This document shows positions 19,322 to 27,774 of a stretch of DNA of 64,000 nucleotides, piece after piece. The translations under genes were made by a program, and so were the position numbers. The stretch lies in assembly GCF_033472595.1 (NCBI RefSeq), contig NZ_CP137642.1, positions 1,302,001 through 1,366,000 of the forward strand, given 5' to 3'. Positions within the stretch are counted from its first letter, which is position 1. The number at the start of each line of letters is the position of its first letter. Source of the DNA: Methanoculleus receptaculi. GTDB taxonomy: Archaea > Halobacteriota > Methanomicrobia > Methanomicrobiales > Methanoculleaceae. The notes beneath the pieces are model-generated. The model was not told the origin of the DNA. It did not search any database and saw only the letters and a program-made list of their open reading frames with translations.

Positions 19322-20019
19322 GGGGATCGAACCTGGCCGAGGACCTCCTCGCAATCTACAACGCCCTCCGTTTGGCGTTCGGCCACCAGCACTGGTGGCC
19401 CGCAGAGACACCTTTTGAGACTATGATCGGGGCCATCCTCACCCAGAACGTCTCCTGGACGAACGCGGCGCAGGCCATTCGTAACCTGGAGGGTGCAGGA
19501 CTGCTCGATCCCCACACCCTTGCCGCGGCAAAGACCTCTGAGATCGCCCGCCTGATCGTCCCATCCCGCTACTACAACCAGAAGGCGGAGCGGATCCGGG
19601 AGTTCTCCCGGATCTACGTTGCAGAGTTCGCGGCAGATCCGGCGGTGATGGCGGCCGCTGATACCGATGAACTGCGCAGGCGTCTCCTTGCCATCCGCGG
19701 TCTCGGGAAGGAGACGGTGGACACCATCCTTCTGTATGCCTGCGAAAAACCGGTCTTTGTTGTTGACGCCTATACCCGGCGGGTATTCTCGCGCTATGGT
19801 CTGCTGCCGGAAGACGCATCCTACGATCGGACGCAGCGTCTTTTCGCGGAGAACCTGGAGCCCGATGTGGAGCTCTTCAACGATTACCACGCCCAGGTCG
19901 TGCATCTGGGAAAGACCATCTGCAGGAAGTCGCCGCTCTGCGACCGCTGTCCCATCCGTGAAGTCCGGGAGACGCTCTGCTGCGAAAAGACCGTGTCTCT
20001 GGCGGCCGGCAATCCCTGA
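19318..20019 (+). CDS. Endonuclease III-like HhH-GPD DNA glycosylase with 4Fe-4S cluster
   Basis: This base-excision repair glycosylase of 233 residues shows the helix-hairpin-helix LLAIRGLGKETVDTILLYAC with the catalytic Lys, and the following Asp in VFVVDAYTRRVFSRYG. A C-terminal C-x6-C-x2-C-x8-C cluster (CRKSPLCDRCPIREVRETLC) binds a 4Fe-4S centre. The ETMIGAILTQNVSWTNAAQAIRNL segment is close to MIG/Nth-type enzymes; oxidised pyrimidine or mismatch specificity cannot be read from the sequence. ATG 19318 overlaps the nadE stop; an upstream GTG at 19309 is also possible. Confidence 0.92.
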   Translation: MRGSNLAEDLLAIYNALRLAFGHQHWWPAETPFETMIGAILTQNVSWTNAAQAIRNLEGAGLLDPHTLAAAKTSEIARLIVPSRYYNQKAERIREFSRIYVAEFAADPAVMAAADTDELRRRLLAIRGLGKETVDTILLYACEKPVFVVDAYTRRVFSRYGLLPEDASYDRTQRLFAENLEPDVELFNDYHAQVVHLGKTICRKSPLCDRCPIREVRETLCCEKTVSLAAGNP

Positions 20020-20413
20020 TATGATGCGGTTTTTCTCTTATTCCCTGCTCCATCGGTGAACGATAATCTCCACGCATCGCTCCCAGATTTTGTCCGGGTC
20101 TGATGGGCAAATCCGTTCCCGCCCCTCCATCGGCCCTCTCTTGATTTGTGATTTGCCATCGATAGACTGCCATAGAGGAGGCAGGCTCTTAGCGGTCTCA
20201 TCAAACACCCATGAAATCGCGTTTCCATCCATTGCACGGCCTTCCGGGACAATTGCCCCCCAGCGGCCGGCAGGTGTGGGGTGTTCAACGAATACCGTTC
20301 CGGGCGACACGATGAGACAGGGGAGGGGGGAACGAAAACGTTCCCCCCTCCCCGTCAGCCCCACCCCATGGGGGTGATTCCCCATCGATAGAGTGCCACG
20401 AGGGAGCATCCCA

Positions 20414-20515
20414 CCGCCGTCAATGTGATCACCCTCACCGAAATCCTCGTCCCCGTGCACGGCCACCGGGCCAATCGCCACACTGCCCGCCCCTTTCACA
20501 GGGCGTATTCGAGGG
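20414..20515. repeat. Dispersed non-coding repeat, copy C (in 20020-20614 gap)
   Basis: The gap of about 600 bp between the DNA glycosylase and the next gene has no supported gene. Within it, CCGTCAATGTGATCACCCTCACCG, a following CCAATCGCCACACTGCCCGCCCC and a GGGCG end align with the middle blocks of copy A at about 1917-2012, with many substitutions. A related GGATTGATGGCC motif follows at 20531-20542. A short internal near-repeat, ATCGATAGA-TGCCA, occurs at about 20158 and 20384. A TATA-like TATTTATATG at about 20572-20581 is a promoter candidate for the gene at 20615. Confidence 0.6.
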
Positions 20516-20614
20516 TGTCAGGAGTCCACCGGATTGATGGCCTCCCCCGGCCCCCATCTCAGGATGGATTCTATTTATATGTATGCAGTTGAGAGTGTAC
20601 ACCTGTGAGAGAGA

Positions 20615-21019
20615 ATGGTTGCACTGACTGAAGAGATGAAAGCGGCTTTCCGCACCATGAAGGCCTACCCGGTCGCCACTGCGTCAAAGGAGGGGTGGCC
20701 GAACGTGGTACCGATCGCGTTTGTGGAACTTGTCGATGATGAGACTATCTGGATAGCGGACAACTACATGAAGAAGACACTTGCAAACCTTCAGGAGAAC
20801 CCCAGGGTTGCCATCTACATCTGGGGTCCTGAGACAAAGGGCTGCTTCCAGATCAAGGGCGATGTCGAGATCAGGACAAGCGGCCCGGACTTTGAAAAGA
20901 TGCAGTTCACCGTCCGGTCGAAGATGGCAAAAGCACCGGCAAAGACCCTGCTCATCATGAAGATCCGCGAGGTCTACGAGTGCACGCCCGGGCCAAAGGC
21001 AGGAGAGAAGATTCTGTAA
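20615..21019 (+). CDS. Pyridoxamine 5'-phosphate oxidase family protein
   Basis: This 134-residue split-barrel FMN-binding protein has the core AYPVATASKEGWPNVVPIAFVELVDDETIWIADNYMKKTLANLQENPRVAIYIW, a hallmark of small PPOX-family flavoproteins of archaea. The C-terminal REVYECTPGPKAGEKI strand is also typical. The reaction is unknown. It is the second PPOX-fold protein in the window and is not closely similar to the one at 13718-14194. A TATA-like TATTTATATG lies at about 20572-20581, and a stable GAAA-capped hairpin (21025-21042) follows the stop directly. Confidence 0.88.
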   Translation: MVALTEEMKAAFRTMKAYPVATASKEGWPNVVPIAFVELVDDETIWIADNYMKKTLANLQENPRVAIYIWGPETKGCFQIKGDVEIRTSGPDFEKMQFTVRSKMAKAPAKTLLIMKIREVYECTPGPKAGEKIL

Positions 21020-21024
21020 ACCGC

Positions 21025-21042
21025 CCCGCCCGAAAGGGCGGG
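21025..21042 (+). terminator. GAAA-tetraloop hairpin after PPOX gene
   Basis: A perfect 7-bp stem, CCCGCCC paired with GGGCGGG, is closed by a GAAA loop starting 5 bases after the stop codon of the PPOX gene. There is no T-run after it, so it may act as an mRNA 3'-end stabiliser or processing signal rather than a classical terminator. It lies 12 bp from the 3' end of the convergent tRNA-Ser gene. Confidence 0.5.
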
Positions 21043-21054
21043 ACATCAAATCAG

Positions 21055-21139
21055 CGCCGGGAGGGAGATTTGAACTCCCGAGGTGCAGGGCACCAGCGGC
21101 TTTCAAGGCCGCCGCCTTACCGGACTAGACTATCCCGGC
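21055..21139 (-). tRNA. tRNA-Ser (anticodon UGA)
   Basis: This is a class II tRNA of 85 nt read on the minus strand. The acceptor stem is GCCGGGA/TCCCGGC with discriminator G. The anticodon loop CTTGAAA has anticodon TGA and is closed by a GC-rich stem. The long variable arm, GGTGC-CCT-GCACC, is diagnostic of serine or leucine tRNAs. The T arm contains GTTCAAATC. CCA is not encoded. It lies 39 bp downstream of the secreted-protein gene at 21179-22264 on the same strand. Confidence 0.95.
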
Positions 21140-21165
21140 CTGCCTTAACCTATTGGGCAGCGCAC

Positions 21166-21172
21166 AAAAAAA
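21166..21172 (-). terminator. T7 tract directly after the 21179-22264 gene
   Basis: On the minus strand a run of seven T begins 6 bases after the stop codon of the secreted-protein gene. Archaeal RNA polymerase terminates at oligo-T tracts, so this is a likely terminator between that gene and the tRNA-Ser gene just downstream. Confidence 0.55.
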
Positions 21173-21178
21173 GGTTGT

Positions 21179-22264
21179 TCATCCCCGGCGCACGAGGACG
21201 ACGGCAAGAAGCGCGAGGAGTGTAAGGAGCGGCGGCAACGGCGTTGATTGTGTGGGTGTGGGGGGAGCGTCCCCGAAGAGAGCGGGCGCGACCTGGCTCA
21301 CCCTGACAGCCCTGGCGTTTGCTGCAGAGATCTGCACTGTAGCGTTATCAGTGTAACTCAGCGGGTAGATCTTCACGTATACCGTGCCGCCTTCTGTGGC
21401 AATCTCCACCTTTTCTGGCTCGAGCATGCCTTTCTCGTTGACCTTATGGCGCACATTCTTCTCATCGATGTACTCGACAACCCAGTCGAGCCCGGACGAA
21501 GTTGTGATGGTCACCGTCCCGCTCCGGGTCTCGACCTCGAAGTAGGCCGGCGCGGAACGGCTGGCGGGAGCGCTTGCAGAGATGACCACCCCGGTTGGTG
21601 TTGGCTCCGCCGCGCCAATCACCACAAACTCACGGCTGCCGATGTAGCCCCTGGCATCGTGGAAGGTGACCTCGTAGGTGCCCCCTGCAGAGATTGGCAC
21701 CTCCACCGAGAACGCCCCGTTTTTGTCGGTTGCAAGATAGGTAGGTCCGTAGACGATGAAACCATCATGTTCAACCCTGACCTGCACCCCCACATCGCCA
21801 AGGTCAGCGACGGAACCCCGGATATCAAGGGTGCCGTCGAAATCCTGGGTGAGGGGCGAGTCTATTGTGATAATCCCCGATCGGTCGATCAGGGTAACCA
21901 GCTGCTGCGTCTTCGAACTGCCTCCAAACGTGGTCTTTGTGGGGTCGACGATCTCGATCGAGTAGCGTCCTGGTTCGAGCCCCTCAGTCTCAAAGGTCGC
22001 GGAGAACGTACCGTCTTCCTGTACGACGATCGTCTTCCGCTCGATCTCGCGCTTGGCGTACTGGGCGTAGTAGAGGACGATCTCGGTGCTGAACCCCGGG
22101 CTGAGCGAGGGTTTCGGCTGCCCCTCTATGGTCGAGGTACCCCTGACGACGAGCGGGTCGCCGACGTAGACCTCCTGTGGTGCGCTGATGGAGACATATG
22201 CGGCCGATGCAGGTGCTATTAGCACCATCGCGGCGATGAGTGCCAGCAATGCGATCCTTTTCAT
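21179..22264 (-). CDS. Secreted, C-terminally anchored beta-sandwich protein
   Basis: The product has 361 residues with an N-terminal signal peptide (MKRIALLALIAAMVLIAPASA), a long Ig-like beta-rich ectodomain, a Pro/Thr spacer (PTPTQSTPLPP) and a C-terminal hydrophobic helix ending in Arg-Arg-Gly. This tripartite tail is like those of archaeal surface proteins that are anchored or processed by an archaeosortase, but the exact recognition motif is not one that could be named. Segments such as VYVGDPLVVRG and DGTLDIRGSVADLG resemble repeated domains of methanogen extracellular proteins. Its role is unknown; a surface-layer or adhesion role is an inference. It is divergent from the RaSEA gene with only 28 bp between the starts. 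Confidence 0.75.
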   Translation of the reverse strand: MKRIALLALIAAMVLIAPASAAYVSISAPQEVYVGDPLVVRGTSTIEGQPKPSLSPGFSTEIVLYYAQYAKREIERKTIVVQEDGTFSATFETEGLEPGRYSIEIVDPTKTTFGGSSKTQQLVTLIDRSGIITIDSPLTQDFDGTLDIRGSVADLGDVGVQVRVEHDGFIVYGPTYLATDKNGAFSVEVPISAGGTYEVTFHDARGYIGSREFVVIGAAEPTPTGVVISASAPASRSAPAYFEVETRSGTVTITTSSGLDWVVEYIDEKNVRHKVNEKGMLEPEKVEIATEGGTVYVKIYPLSYTDNATVQISAANARAVRVSQVAPALFGDAPPTPTQSTPLPPLLTLLALLAVVLVRRG

Positions 22265-22292
22265 ACCATTAGATCAACGGATATGAGGTATA

Positions 22293-23279
22293 ATGCTATC
22301 CCAATTGACCGAGAAACCGCTGGCCTCCTGGCGCGGGAAAGACCGGCACGAGGGCCGGATCCTGGATACGCTGACGGTGATCTTTCGAAGCGGAGGTTGC
22401 TCCTGGAACCGCTGCCGGATGTGCGGCTACAGGCACGAGCGTTACCAGGATCTCGCCGGAGCCGAACTTGCCGAACGGATCATCCGCCAGGTTCGCTGGG
22501 TGAAGGAGAACTTCTCCGACGACGATTACCAGTTGGTAAAGGTATTCACCTCCGGCAGTTTCTTTGACCCCCTGGAGGTCCCCCCAATCGCGCGAGACGC
22601 CGTTGCAGAGGCGTTCCGCGGCAAGGTCTTGATAGTCGAGACACGGCCGGAATACGTCGAGGCCGATGGGGTTCGCGAGTTCCGCGAGGGGATCGATACC
22701 GGGATGCATGCCGTGCCGCTCACAATCGCCATGGGTCTTGAGACCACAGACGATCTGATCCGGGAGAAGTGCATAGACAAGGGGTTCACCTACGCAGATT
22801 TCCTCCGCGCCACAGAGACTGCGCACGCCGCCGGCGCGGGCGTTAAGGCCTACCTGCTGATGAAACCGCCGTTCCTGACAGAACGCGAGGCGCGTGATGA
22901 CATGATCCGGTCCATCAGGGATCTCGCCCCTTCGGTCGAGAGCATCTCCATGAACCTCTGCACTGTCCAGAGCAGGACCGAACTCGAGCGCCTCTGGAGA
23001 GAGCACGCCTACCGGCCGCCATACCTCTGGAGCGTCCTGGACGTCCTGATTCAGTCGCCGGTGCATGTCCTCTGCGATCCTGTCGGTGGCGGGCAGATGC
23101 GCGGCCCGCACAACTGTGGCGCCTGCGACGGCCCGATAGTGAAGGGGATTACTGACTACTCGCTGAACAACGACGCCGGTCTCCTGCGCGCCCTTGCAGA
23201 GATGGAGTGCGGCTGCAAAGAAGAGTGGGAATTTGTGCTCGAGCAGGAAGAGCCCTACTGCATGCCGCTTACCCGCTGA
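22293..23279 (+). CDS. Archaeosine biosynthesis radical SAM protein RaSEA
   Basis: RaSEA works with ArcS to convert preQ0-lysine on tRNA to archaeosine (G+) at position 15. The 328-residue protein has the radical SAM cysteines in SGGCSWNRCRMCGYRHERYQ (about residue 33-46), followed by VKVFTSGSFFDPLEV. It ends with a Cys-rich segment (HNCGACDGPI and MECGCKEEWEF), as in the TIGR01210 family. The ATG at 22293 is only 28 bp from the divergent secreted-protein gene. Its 3' end overlaps the convergent ornithine cyclodeaminase gene by 25 bp. Confidence 0.9.
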   Translation: MLSQLTEKPLASWRGKDRHEGRILDTLTVIFRSGGCSWNRCRMCGYRHERYQDLAGAELAERIIRQVRWVKENFSDDDYQLVKVFTSGSFFDPLEVPPIARDAVAEAFRGKVLIVETRPEYVEADGVREFREGIDTGMHAVPLTIAMGLETTDDLIREKCIDKGFTYADFLRATETAHAAGAGVKAYLLMKPPFLTEREARDDMIRSIRDLAPSVESISMNLCTVQSRTELERLWREHAYRPPYLWSVLDVLIQSPVHVLCDPVGGGQMRGPHNCGACDGPIVKGITDYSLNNDAGLLRALAEMECGCKEEWEFVLEQEEPYCMPLTR

Positions 23280-24505
23280 CTCCTCTCCAGTTCCTCAAGT
23301 TGCTCGCAGAGCAACGGGAGGAACGCCCCTGCGTCGCTCACGACGCCAATAGCCTGTGTCGTGCCCCGGTCCATAAGTTTTGTCACCGAAGCGGGGTTGA
23401 TATCGACGCAGACGGTCTTGACGTACGAGGGCAGGCAGTTCCCGACGGCGATCGAGTGGAGGAGTGTTCCCACCATCACAACCATCGAGAGACCATGGAT
23501 ATGCCGACGCATGGCGTCCTGCGCCTCCACAACGTCCGTGATCACATCCGGAAGCGGACCGTCGTCGCGGATGGAGCCGGCAAGCACAAACGGGACCTCG
23601 TTCTTCACGCACTCATACATGATCCCGCCGGTGATGATCCCCCGGTCGACCGCGTTCTTTATGGAGCCTGCTCGCATGATCTCGCTGATGGCGCGGATGT
23701 GATGCTTGTGCCCGCCGGTGACAAGCGTGCCCGTCCTGATCTCCATCCCGAGCGACGTGCCGTAGAGGTTTGATTCTATATCGTGGGTGGCAAGCGCGTT
23801 CCCCGCAAACAGGACATCGATATAACCATCGCGGATCATGGTTGCGAGGGCGTCGGCCGCTCCGGTATGGACGATGGCAGGACCGCCGACAAGCGCGATC
23901 TTCCCGCCCTCCTTCTTCACTTTCAGGATCTCGCGGGCTATCTTTGTTATGATCGCCTTGCTAGGGCGTTCAGAGGATACCGTTCCGTGCATGAACTCAA
24001 ACGTGCTGGACTTCCGGGGGCGCTCGGGGTAGATCACTCTGACACCGGTCTCGCTGACCACGACGAGATCCCCGGCCCTGATCTTTGATATGGGGGTGCA
24101 GATCGCACGATTCTCCTTCTCATCGATCACGATGTGGCAGTCCATCTCGATATTCTCGACCGGCAACCATTCTCCCCTGTACTTGACATAGGTCGGGTGG
24201 TTGGTTGTCGAGTAGAACCCCTTCGGGAGGATACGGTCTCCCTCTGCCGGTACAAGGATGACATCGCTGACCTCCGGGGTGCGTGCGCCGAGACGGTGCA
24301 GCTCGGAGAGGATGGCGTCAAGTTGCTGTTCGGTGGGGGCGGTCACGCGCAACCGGGCGTAACTGGTGTCGGTCTTCAGTTTCCCGACGTTGAACGTAAG
24401 AATCTCAAATTCACCGCCCATGTCCATGATCCTGTCAAAAACCATGGTCATGATGCCTGAATCGATGATATGCCCCTCTAATTCGATTTCCCGGCAGGGT
24501 CTCAT
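23255..24505 (-). CDS. Archaeal ornithine cyclodeaminase (TIGR00300 family)
   Basis: The product has 416 residues matching the archaeal TIGR00300 family, of which a methanococcal member was shown to be an NAD+-dependent ornithine cyclodeaminase making proline from ornithine. The start MRPCREIELEGHIIDSGIMTMVFDRIMDMGGEFEI and the GGPAIVHTGAAD and VFAGNALATHDIESNLYGTSLG motifs, together with the C-terminal NAD-binding VCVDINPASVTKLMDRGT, are typical. The family was once annotated as an LOR/SDH-like bifunctional enzyme. A TATA-like TTTATATAT lies right against the ATG, so the real start or promoter position is uncertain. Confidence 0.85.
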   Translation of the reverse strand: MRPCREIELEGHIIDSGIMTMVFDRIMDMGGEFEILTFNVGKLKTDTSYARLRVTAPTEQQLDAILSELHRLGARTPEVSDVILVPAEGDRILPKGFYSTTNHPTYVKYRGEWLPVENIEMDCHIVIDEKENRAICTPISKIRAGDLVVVSETGVRVIYPERPRKSSTFEFMHGTVSSERPSKAIITKIAREILKVKKEGGKIALVGGPAIVHTGAADALATMIRDGYIDVLFAGNALATHDIESNLYGTSLGMEIRTGTLVTGGHKHHIRAISEIMRAGSIKNAVDRGIITGGIMYECVKNEVPFVLAGSIRDDGPLPDVITDVVEAQDAMRRHIHGLSMVVMVGTLLHSIAVGNCLPSYVKTVCVDINPASVTKLMDRGTTQAIGVVSDAGAFLPLLCEQLEELERSQRVSGMQ

Positions 24506-24664
24506 ATATAAACGTTGGTTATAGTCCGATAATAGGGTTTCCCAGGGTCCCTTCGGGGTGCGTCCCCTTCGCTGCTCGCTGGTTCCGCAGTAACCCGGAG
24601 AGCACCAGAATCGGACACGATCGGCATGTTGCTAAAACGAGGCGAGAAACCGGTGAAAAAAGGG

Positions 24665-25273
24665 CTACCCCTGGTGTTTTCCGCAGAGATACCGCTGCAC
24701 CAGTGCCAGTTCTTCGCGTGTGTTGATGTTGAAGGCAAGGCGCCGGTCATGCAGGAGAACCTGCACCTCCTCCTCTGGTATCCCCGCTTCGCGGCTGGCT
24801 GTCAGGATGTTGACCCCGGCGGGGCATGCGGGAATGCCGTCGATGACCTCTGTGTAGTGTGTGCGGCAGCCATGTTCCAGACAGAGATCGCGGGGCACCC
24901 ACGTGGAGCATGCCGGCAGCCCCGAGCGGCGCCAGGCGGCCTCGATATCGGCGATGATATCGACTGTGAGGCATGGCAGATCGGAGACGCAGGTGAAGAG
25001 GGGTTTTCCTTCCTCCTCAAGGTCGGCCGCAGCGGCATTGATATCCTCAACGTAGCCAAGCCCCTTTGTGTCGTAGATGGTGACGCCCTGCGCCCGGCAC
25101 CAGTTTTTTGTGAACGGCGTCCGGTGCGAGGCCACAACGACCACTTCATAGCCTGCGGCAAGAAAGGCGTCGATCACATAGGAGACCATCGGTCGCCCGC
25201 AGATGTTTACAAGCGGTTTTTCACCCATCCCGAGCCTGGATCCCTCTCCCCCGGCCATGATCAGTGCAAGCAT
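24665..25273 (-). CDS. cobY: Adenosylcobinamide-phosphate guanylyltransferase CobY
   Basis: CobY transfers GMP from GTP to adenosylcobinamide phosphate in archaeal cobalamin synthesis, a non-orthologous replacement for bacterial CobU. The 202-residue protein starts with the nucleotidyltransferase loop LALIMAGGEGSRLGMGEKPLVNICGRPM and has the metal-binding CVSDLPCLT. It overlaps the end of the cobD-like gene by 13 bp, so the two are translationally coupled. A second conserved block is HYTEVIDGIPACPAGVNIL, also seen in the archaeal family. Confidence 0.92.
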   Translation of the reverse strand: MLALIMAGGEGSRLGMGEKPLVNICGRPMVSYVIDAFLAAGYEVVVVASHRTPFTKNWCRAQGVTIYDTKGLGYVEDINAAAADLEEEGKPLFTCVSDLPCLTVDIIADIEAAWRRSGLPACSTWVPRDLCLEHGCRTHYTEVIDGIPACPAGVNILTASREAGIPEEEVQVLLHDRRLAFNINTREELALVQRYLCGKHQG

Positions 25274-26262
25274 GCCTCAAGAGCCTCGATGAGTTGCCTG
25301 TTCTCCTCACGGGTTCGTACAGCCACACGGATGTGCCGGGGGAGCCCGAAAGACCGGCAGTCCCGCACCAGGATGCCCCGCGAGAGGAGCCGTTCGCTGA
25401 GCACTCCCGACTCCAGCGGGATCCCGACCAGGATGTAGTTTGCCGAAGGTGGGACGCAGACGAGACCGAGACCCTCCAGCCTCTCAGAAAGCCAGGCCCT
25501 TTCTTCTGAAATCCGCTTCCTTGACTCTTCCAGGCGATCGTAGTGGCGGAAGGCCTCGATCGCAAAGGACTCGGCGAACGTATTCACCGTCCAGGGGAGG
25601 CGCACCCTCTCAATCCTATCGATAAGTTCAGGGCTGCCAAACCCGTATCCGAACCGGATCCCAGGGACGGCAAAACTCTTTGTCAGGGATCGCAGCACGA
25701 AGAGTTTCTCGTGTGGTAGATCGACCAGACTCTGGCGGGGGTCAGCAAGTTCGATGAACGCCTCGTCAAGGAAGAGGTAACCCCCACGCCCGGCGACCGC
25801 ATCGAGCACCCGGAAGACTTCTGCGTGGGAAAAGAGAGTTCCCGTGGGATTGTTCGGGTTGCAGAGAAACCTAACGGTGGCGCTGTCGTCCCCTGTGACG
25901 CATCTCCCTCCGGCAAGCCTCACAGCCACCCCGTACTCGGCAAACGTGGGCATCTCGATACAGGCGGCGTCGCCAGGTCCGAGCATCGCGCAACAGAACG
26001 CGCGGATCAGTTCGACCGATCCGTTCCCGACTGCCACCTCCGCGGCATCGCGCCCGAACGTCCTGGCGATCACCTCTTTTAGTTCTTCATACCGGTCGTC
26101 GGGGTAATCTTTCAGTGCAGAGAGATCCGGTATCCAGGGGATATCGGGAGGGTATGGGTTCATGTTCGCGCTGAAGTCAAGCACCGCATCCCTCATCCCG
26201 CGGCTGCGATGCCAGCGCACCCGGCCGCCATGTTCTGCTCTCTCAGGAAGATACTCTCGCAT
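25261..26262 (-). CDS. cobD: PLP-dependent aminotransferase-fold enzyme, likely threonine-phosphate decarboxylase CobD
   Basis: CobD makes (R)-1-aminopropan-2-ol O-2-phosphate, the cobalamin linker, by decarboxylating threonine phosphate. The product is a class I aminotransferase-fold protein of about 333 residues starting MREYLPERAEHGGRV, with the N-terminal LDFSANMNPYPPDIP typical of CobD/CobC. It has CNPNNPTGTL, FLDEAFIEL, and the PLP lysine in VLRSLTKSFAVPGIRFGYG. HisC is the main alternative. Overlap with cobY by 13 bp supports CobD. ATG 26262 is preferred; the open frame extends 13 codons to a TTG at 26301. Confidence 0.82.
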   Translation of the reverse strand: MREYLPERAEHGGRVRWHRSRGMRDAVLDFSANMNPYPPDIPWIPDLSALKDYPDDRYEELKEVIARTFGRDAAEVAVGNGSVELIRAFCCAMLGPGDAACIEMPTFAEYGVAVRLAGGRCVTGDDSATVRFLCNPNNPTGTLFSHAEVFRVLDAVAGRGGYLFLDEAFIELADPRQSLVDLPHEKLFVLRSLTKSFAVPGIRFGYGFGSPELIDRIERVRLPWTVNTFAESFAIEAFRHYDRLEESRKRISEERAWLSERLEGLGLVCVPPSANYILVGIPLESGVLSERLLSRGILVRDCRSFGLPRHIRVAVRTREENRQLIEALEACLH

Positions 26263-26343
26263 ATCGATGGCAACTCTTTGAGGATATTTTGTCGTCTGCA
26301 ACCAATAAAATCGTTATCCCGGCCAGAAAAAAATATCGGCAGG

Positions 26344-26445
26344 TTTATATCCAATACCAATGCTATTATGGCTTATCTGATACAGTCAGACATATAGACA
26401 ACAAATGTCTGACAATTGTCTGCTTTAGAGCAGCCAAGTGTCAGA
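26344..26445 (+). promoter_or_regulatory. cdrS-ftsZ promoter with clustered TGTCTGA inverted repeats
   Basis: A TATA box, TTTATAT (26344-26350), is followed by a dense cluster of operator-like sites. GTCAGACA at 26385-26392 is the exact inverse of TGTCTGAC at 26406-26413. The perfect palindrome GACAATTGTC spans 26411-26420. Further half-sites are TGTCTG at 26417-26422 and TGTCAGA at 26439-26445. The starts at 26406 and 26417 are 11 bp apart, one helical turn. They lie where transcription would begin and run up to the start of the ribbon-helix-helix gene, as expected for an autoregulated promoter. Confidence 0.7.
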
Positions 26446-26462
26446 TATGAGTGGATGGAATG

Positions 26463-26639
26463 ATGGATCGGATCACTATCAGATTGCCACGACAGCAGGT
26501 TGAGATGCTCGAGAAGCTGGTGGAGGCAGGTGAGTTCCCCACGGTATCGGAGGCTGTGCGGTATTCTGTCAGAGCGCTTCTTGAGAAGTATGGAGACCGT
26601 GTCATGCGCGAGGCGGATCAGATCTCATTCAACGGTTAG
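26463..26639 (+). CDS. cdrS: CdrS-like ribbon-helix-helix transcription regulator
   Basis: This protein of 58 residues is a single ribbon-helix-helix domain: strand [18 protein letters not shown], then helix [25 protein letters not shown]. CdrS is a small RHH regulator that in haloarchaea sits just upstream of ftsZ2 and controls cell division genes. Here it lies 10 bp upstream of ftsZ, the same arrangement. ATG 26463 is used; ATG 26460 and GTG 26451 are in frame. No strong ribosome site precedes them. The family name rests on size, fold and position; a search would confirm it. Confidence 0.85.
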   Translation: MDRITIRLPRQQVEMLEKLVEAGEFPTVSEAVRYSVRALLEKYGDRVMREADQISFNG

Positions 26640-26649
26640 GAGGTATATG

Positions 26650-27774
26650 ATGCAGACTATCATTAACGAAGCGTTGAAGCACGCAGAACGTGAGAAATAC
26701 CTGAAATCGGAAACGGATGAGGTCGAGGATGACATCCTCGGCCAGCCGCGCATCGTCATCGTGGGGTGCGGTGGTGCGGGGAACAACACAGTCAACCGCC
26801 TTTACCACATGCAGGTCAGCGGTGCCGAGACCATCGCGATCAATACGGACAAACAGCACCTGGACATGATCCGCGCCGACAAGCGGGTTCTTGTCGGCAA
26901 GTCGCTCACCAAAGGCCTTGGCGCCGGGGGGTTCCCTGACATCGGCAGGCGCGCGGCCGAGATGGCCCGGCCGACCCTGGAGACTCTACTCTGCGATGCG
27001 GACCTGGTTTTCATCACCGCCGGTATGGGTGGGGGTACCGGCACGGGCACAGCCCCGGTCATCGCGCAGATTGCAAAGGATCAGGGGGCGATCGTTGTCG
27101 GGATGGTCAGTTATCCCTTCCAGGTTGAGAAAGCCCGGCTTCTCCGCGCGGAAGAGGGGATGGAAGCTCTCTCTAACGCTGCCGACTCGGTTATTGTGCT
27201 CGACAACAACCGCCTCATCAAATTCGTCCCCAACCTGCCGCTCGGTCAGGCGTTCTCGGTGATGGACCAGCTCATCGCGGAGACCGTGAAGGGCATCAGC
27301 GAGACTATCACGGAACCGTCGCTCATAAACATCGATTACGCTGATGTGCGTGCCATCATGAGCAAGGGTGGTGTTGCCGTTATGCTAGTCGGCGAGAGCA
27401 AACAGCAGAACAAGGCCGAGAGCGTGGTTCACGAGTGTCTCAACCACCCACTGCTGGACATCGACTACCGTGGAGCAACGGGGAGTCTCATCCACATAAC
27501 CGGTGGCAACGACCTGACTCTCCAGGACGCAGAGGAGATCGCAAGCTCTCTGACCTACGAACTTGACCCCCACGCGGACGTCATCTGGGGAGCACGGGTG
27601 AACAGCGACTTCGAAGGTAGAGTCCGTGTCATGGCGATCATGACCGGTGTGAAAAGTGCACAGATCCTCGGAAACCATCGCGCCTACGATCAGGCCTTAC
27701 CAAGGCCTGCGGTATCAGCAAACAGGCGCATGGCAAGGGATGCCGCGAGCGGCCACCTTATTGATTTTATCTGA
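26650..27774 (+). CDS. ftsZ: Cell division GTPase FtsZ
   Basis: This tubulin-like GTPase forms the division ring. Its 374 residues include the GTP-binding [17 protein letters not shown] near residue 35, the tubulin signature [19 protein letters not shown] near 120, the T7-loop region [17 protein letters not shown], and a normal C-terminal domain ending in the short tail ASGHLIDFI. The ribosome site GGAGG at 26639-26643 is 6 bases before ATG 26650; ATG 26647 is the alternative. It directly follows cdrS and probably shares its promoter. N-terminal [20 protein letters not shown] is a helical extension typical of archaeal FtsZ. Confidence 0.97.
   Translation: MQTIINEALKHAEREKYLKSETDEVEDDILGQPRIVIVGCGGAGNNTVNRLYHMQVSGAETIAINTDKQHLDMIRADKRVLVGKSLTKGLGAGGFPDIGRRAAEMARPTLETLLCDADLVFITAGMGGGTGTGTAPVIAQIAKDQGAIVVGMVSYPFQVEKARLLRAEEGMEALSNAADSVIVLDNNRLIKFVPNLPLGQAFSVMDQLIAETVKGISETITEPSLINIDYADVRAIMSKGGVAVMLVGESKQQNKAESVVHECLNHPLLDIDYRGATGSLIHITGGNDLTLQDAEEIASSLTYELDPHADVIWGARVNSDFEGRVRVMAIMTGVKSAQILGNHRAYDQALPRPAVSANRRMARDAASGHLIDFI

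Noticed and set aside
21248-22222. Plus-strand open frame of 324 codons
   Set aside because: It is antisense to the secreted protein, whose signal peptide and C-terminal anchor are clear.
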